Below are positions 59,905-64,000 of a stretch of 64,000 nucleotides of DNA, in pieces. The translations under genes and the position numbers were made by a program. The stretch is from Pectinophora gossypiella (lineage: Eukaryota > Arthropoda > Insecta > Lepidoptera > Gelechiidae). A model generated the notes under the pieces. It ran no database searches. It worked only from the letters and a program-made list of their open reading frames with translations, and was not told the origin of the DNA. Every line of letters starts with the position of its first letter. Positions within the stretch are counted from its first letter, which is position 1. The stretch lies in assembly GCF_024362695.1 (NCBI RefSeq), contig NC_065426.1:1674001-1738000 (forward strand). Reading direction: 5' to 3'.

Positions 59905-60600
59905 TACATAATATAAACTCGCGCTGGTTATCCTTAATGAGATGAACAGAGCAATCAGAAGACAACTTGCAGCAACTTGGTACGAAGTCCTAAGATGGAT
60001 ATGATGAGCCTTACGGTGGCAAGGGGTCAGCCTATGTCTCATAACCATTGGGTCGTGAACTAGGTTCAAGATAAATTATGAAATTCTGATTACCAAATAA
60101 TCAACTAATTGTTGATCTTGGATAATAATACTTCTTTGTACGTCACGCCAGTGATGATGGCTAGTCCACGTTCAAATGGCCCTCCATTTTGGTGGACAGT
60201 AAATTGTATTAGATTAAGGTTGTTATTTTTATTTAATAAAAAAATAAATAAATAAAGACAGACCTAGAAATAACGAAAAACTTTTCATTTTTCTATTTAA
60301 TTTATATTATGAATTTTAATAAAGAAAAAGGTAATAATAAATCCGACATTTTATCAACTTTTTCTATGACGTCACAGTGCTTTTTCATACAAATTCCATA
60401 GTAAAGTGTTGTGACGTTTAGTAAAAAGTACCTAACTGATTTGACTAGTTGGAAACTAGCCTATTGTCCATCATGTTGGAAAGGTCACAATCCCTCTGTC
60501 GGATTTTACGGCATGCCCGGGAAGAAAAGCAGCTGAACGTTTTCTATGTTTTTTGTCCACTTCCACACTGTGAATGAAAAAACATAGAATTATGCTATGA
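59905..60600 (-). mobile_element. SINE-R, minus copy, split by repeat F
   Basis: The minus-strand SINE-R 3' half lies at 59905-60057 (GCTGCAAGTTGTCTTCTGAT, GCGCGAGTTTATATTATG in complement). Its 5' half lies at 60476-60560 (GCTTTTCTTCCCGGGCATG in complement). Confidence 0.7.
60058..60475 (+). repeat. Repeat F inserted in SINE-R
   Basis: GTTCAAGATAAATTATGAAA to TTTGACTAGTTGGAAACTAG. About 190 bp of unrelated sequence ending in A-rich AATAAATAAATAA sits inside, near 60078-60258. F is flanked by ATT. Confidence 0.65.
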
Positions 60601-60731
60601 AGAGAAAAAAAAAAATTATATATTTTTTTATTTATTCAGTTTATTTTTATTTACAAAATGTACACAAAGTTTAGAAATATAAAGGTACAAACACACATAA
60701 AACTCGTAAGGTTTAACAATTGAATTTGATT

Positions 60732-60926
60732 TTAACACGTTCACTGTGTATGAACCACATATGAGGCAATAAATTTGAAACTCATACGTGCATGACCCAT
60801 ATGTGGGGCACATTTTTTCTTGCCATATAGTGTGTCTATTTACACAAATTCCAATGTGTTTATCGAAGAATAACATGCACGTAGAGGGTTGATATCTAAT
60901 TTTCACTTACACAGTGAACGTGTTGA
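60732..60926. mobile_element. MITE-T copy 3
   Basis: TTAACACGTTCACTGTGTAT at the left and TTACACAGTGAACGTG at the right; the right TTAA reads TTGA. Confidence 0.85.
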
Positions 60927-61574
60927 GAGTCATCTGATCCTTACGACATACACTTCTATCTTGGAAACTTCAAACTTAAAGTACATTACACTCGAAGCCC
61001 TCCAAATAATTCGAAACCCGTGGTACGGGCGCTTAATAATATTATTAAAAGTAATACTTAAAGATTCTTAAGTAGTACTTAAGAAATACTTATGTATTAC
61101 TTATTTTCCTGATTCTGATGCAGATTTAACTGTTAGCTATAACAGGCATCTTAGTCATGATTACAAATGTTGAAGATTTGTATATGAACTTTATCATGAG
61201 CATAAAACTTTGAAAGACCATTGAGCACAACACAATCGTGTTAGTTTAAAAAGCTTAAATCTATGTTAGTAAGACTATAAAGTCAGTTATTTTGGTAAAA
61301 AAATAAAGCAAATACATATATTTGTAGTTGTTACAATCAGCCACTGAATGGTACAATTTACAAGAATAAATAAGGGGATTGCTTCAAACATCACTTGAGA
61401 ATAACTCGACTGATTTATTTGATTTCTTTTTTGCTGTGTTCGTAATTGTCAGGATAAGGTTTGAAAGGATTATTATTGGAAAAAGGGAAATATGAGAAAA
61501 TTGGACCCGTGCGAAGAAGGTTTTCTTTCAAAATCAAAAGGACAACGAAATAGTATACTTATTACCGATTTTAA
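60927..61574. other. No gene seen
   Basis: AT-rich; a cluster of TACTTA/TAAGTA words near 61050-61110. Confidence 0.45.
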
Positions 61575-61690
61575 AAAGCGACAATGACAGTGATAAGATG
61601 TATGGTATTGACATGGTATGTCTATTCCGTATATTTTTATCACTGTCAATGTCGTTTTTCGTAATCTATTGCCACTTGTCGAAGGCCCCA
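61575..61690. repeat. Repeat N with internal inverted repeat
   Basis: GCGACAATGACAGTGATAA and TTATCACTGTCAATGTCG are opposed around about 46 bp. The end, CTTGTCGAAGGCCC, is shared with the other N copies. Confidence 0.6.
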
Positions 61691-62116
61691 GATCGCAAGC
61701 CAGAGATCGCCTAAGCTATAAACACCGCATAAAATAGAAAACTTTCAAAGAACACAATATTGAAACCTATAGGATAGTAATTTTTAAGTGTATTAATATT
61801 AGACTTGTAAAAAATAGTGAGCATTCAGTAGGGAACTCTCTTAAAGATACAATTATATTATATTAGCACAATCAGAGAGCAAGCAATATAGAAAACCCTC
61901 GAATATTACTTAAATAAGGGCAACACACCTGGTTACCCAGGAAGTAAAGACAAAGAAGCAATAAAGGATGAGGAGTTCGCTATAGATGATTTCGGCAAGG
62001 ATACTGATGTAACAACATATGGGGCGAAAGGCGGGGGTGCTAGGACGGCATCAAGTACACGTAGCAATAAGGAAATCGTATACCCCGCCTGTTTTTTCTT
62101 AGGTCTTCTTTTCTTT
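61691..62116. other. No gene seen
   Basis: The minus-strand open frame at 61933-62142 has no recognisable content. Confidence 0.4.
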
Positions 62117-62248
62117 GATGGTCTTAGATGGTATGGCCACATTATGCGAAGAGACGAGATTCATGTTAGAAATGCTTTATGCCCGCCTGAAGGCAAAAGA
62201 TGTAAAGGACCTGGTGGACTAGAATGTCCAAGTTCATTAGTTCTTTAA
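62117..62248 (+). pseudogene. LINE ORF C-terminus (43 codons)
   Basis: The frame from 62117 to TAA at 62246-62248 reads DGLRWYGHIMRRDEIHVRNA then a basic, Pro/Gly-rich end. RWYGHxxRR is the usual lead-in to the C-terminal basic block of RTE-like ORFs. The GRPRRRW block is absent. It differs from LINE-L and the AQQW families. Short and unsupported by other domains. Confidence 0.5.
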
Positions 62249-63185
62249 AAATCTACTCGACCCGACTACACCAAGACCAATCTGTCTTGGCGCTGTTAAA
62301 TTAGGAGAGCAGACCAAAGAAGAAGACGAAGAAGTAAGACTCGCGTCTTTTAGACTGGATTGTTTGTAAATGTATTCGCCAACAACTACCAAAATGAGTG
62401 TGAGACCATCGACAATACAAGCAAATAATAAACGCTTACAGTGTTATAACAAAACAAAGACTAAAGACCAACTAGGTTTAAAATATAAATTCACGCAACA
62501 AAAGAAGTCGACAGATTCAAATTCGAAACTAATTGACAAGTCAAAATAATACTATGCAGAATCTACGCCAGTAACGACGCGGTCACGGATCTTTTTTTGT
62601 GTCACGAACTATATTTTAAAGCTATTTTATCTTTTAGTCTTCGTTTTGTAAAAAAACTGTTAATGTTCGATTTTTGACATAGAAATTATACTGTCAACTA
62701 GCTGAGGTAAGGGGTTAAGGGACGTTGCATTCTCACGCATGCCTTCCGGGATTCGGCTTTTTTCGCACACCACCTACTATGAAAGCCGGAAGGCACCGCA
62801 GCCGATATTTGCTTTTGCAAATATGAATATGACGGAATGCAGAATAAAATGACCTCTACATAGACGACAAAAAAAGTTTGCTGACATATACAAATTAATG
62901 ACTGTCGCTGTTTTTTATGTATCTAAACGTCACATGATCTATTAGTTAATTTTATCGGATGTGTTGACAGAACTCTTTTGTCTGTTAATAGGAGTTTATA
63001 TCGTCGATGGGCGAATCATACTCCAAGATGGACTTCACAAACTGCTTCGTATATCTTCATGAGTATCTGCAGGTTTCTCAGGGTTGTTTTGCCGCACCGT
63101 AAAGCTATCGAATTATATCATACGTTATTTACGTCAAATAGTTTCACTGCCAAAGATTGGTTGCATAAGTTGTAAGGACATTCAC
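62249..63185. other. No gene; 10-bp hairpin at 62740-62795
   Basis: TGCCTTCCGG (62740-62749) and CCGGAAGGCA (62786-62795) are inverted; neighbouring CGGCTTT/AAAGCCG extends the pairing. Nothing else supported. Confidence 0.45.
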
Positions 63186-63194
63186 TTAATAGTT

Positions 63195-63312
63195 CCAACA
63201 GTAAACCAATAGATGGCGCTACTCATCTTTTAAAACGCGCTTTAATATTGTAACATTTTTATAGGTTTCAACTCTACGTTAATAGATGGCGCTCATCTTA
63301 CAAAACGCTCTA
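63195..63312 (+). repeat. Duplicated AATAGATGGCGCT segment
   Basis: AATAGATGGCGCTACTCATC and AATAGATGGCGCTCATCTTA lie about 70 bp apart, each followed by AAAACGC. Confidence 0.65.
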
Positions 63313-63850
63313 TCAATGTTTAGCTTATAAGAGTAAGTTTCACAGAAAAAGACTAGTATCAAGAAGAAATTATGACGAGGAGCATAAAATCAGTACCTAT
63401 TTCAATGAAGTCTAATAGAGTACTTTTTACTTCATTACTTTTCACATCAATAATAATAAGCGAATAAACTTATATATGAGTAGACACCGTTGATACTGAC
63501 ACGGTAGATATGCCAGGTTTCACCTGAAATTAAAAAAAAAAGCTTTTAGGACATATCAGTTATACCACATATAGCTGCTCTACTAAGGATAGTTTAGTTA
63601 GAGGAATGAACGAGTAATTGAATAAATGAATCAATGAGTATTTATTCGCATACAATTACAGGAATTGTATTTGAAATACTGAATGAGACAGAATAGAAAA
63701 AAAATAAGTTTAAAAAACAAGCGTCAATTATAGAAAATAAATTAATTCAACATACGTATATAAGCCTTCCTGTTAAATAAATGTTATTAACCAGTTCACG
63801 AATTTGAGATATGGCTAAATATGTGATTTATCACATATTCTCAATAATAG
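63313..63850. other. No gene seen
   Basis: AT-rich; no supported feature. Confidence 0.45.
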
Positions 63851-63851
63851 C

Positions 63852-64000
63852 CCCTTGATGTAACGACTATGTACTTACATCAGTAAGTAGTAACCAGGAC
63901 CAACGATTTAACGCGCCTTCCGAAGCACGCATCATCTTACTTTTGGACAATCAAGTAATCAGCCCGTAGTGTCCTGATCAAACTAGGGATCACAAAGTGA
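63852..64000 (-). mobile_element. SINE-B, cut by the window end
   Basis: In complement: ATCACTTTGTGATCCCTAGT, a module variant near 63902-63930 and TACTTACTGATGTAAGTAC. The head lies beyond 64000. Confidence 0.75.

Noticed and set aside
61933..62142. 69-codon minus-strand ORF
   Set aside because: Overlaps the plus-strand LINE C-terminus region and has no recognisable content.

Overview
The window looks like intergenic or intronic DNA from a moth (Lepidoptera). It is AT-rich and eukaryotic, with no operons or bacterial signals. It is packed with tRNA-headed SINEs, degraded non-LTR retrotransposon (LINE) 3' ends, short TA- and TTAA-target MITEs and one piggyBac deletion derivative. The host placement rests on recalled resemblance to moth repeats and was not computed. 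Only one convincing host coding exon is present, at 30343-31207: a secreted trypsin-like protein whose catalytic His is replaced by Asn. Its first exon was not found. A second very weak exon candidate lies at 36961-37175 on the minus strand.

Labels used here are mine. SINE-A and SINE-B have tRNA-like heads. SINE-C has a tRNA-like 5' part joined to a 5S-rRNA-like part. SINE-D and SINE-E are two further tRNA-headed families. SINE-P ends in CGTCAAAA, and SINE-R ends in GTGAGTTTATGTATG. MITE-I is about 140 bp with a TA target. MITE-H is a foldback element starting TACAGGGTGTTAGTGAC. MITE-T is about 190 bp with a TTAA target. F, G, J, K, L, M, N, O, Q and S are other dispersed repeats.

Layout. 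1-6.1 kb: a GC-rich retro-insert with a 15-bp target duplication, MITE-I in a LINE tail, a LINE C-terminus, a triple nest (SINE-E holding MITE-T and SINE-C) and SINEs P, A and C. 6.3-8.0 kb: one 1.66-kb non-autonomous DNA element. 8-12.5 kb: LINE scraps and SINEs B and D. 12.6-13.6 kb: piggyBac derivative. 13.8-15.8 kb: MITE-I split by a 5'-truncated CR1/Jockey-like LINE whose tail has grown to 118 perfect AAATG units. 16-30 kb: mixed SINE/MITE relics, a hairpin plus minisatellite near 27.3 kb and an R1-like insertion at 28.9-29.4 kb. 30.3-31.2 kb: the protease-like exon. 31.4-64 kb: more nested SINEs, LINE C-termini, foldback MITEs and low-copy DNA.

The genes do not form a pathway. What the window records is insertion history. 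Many insertions carry readable target duplications, and several have an unoccupied copy of the same target elsewhere in the window. This gives relative ages (for example SINE-P is younger than F and SINE-E, and F is younger than SINE-R) and suggests which LINE tails the SINEs borrowed.
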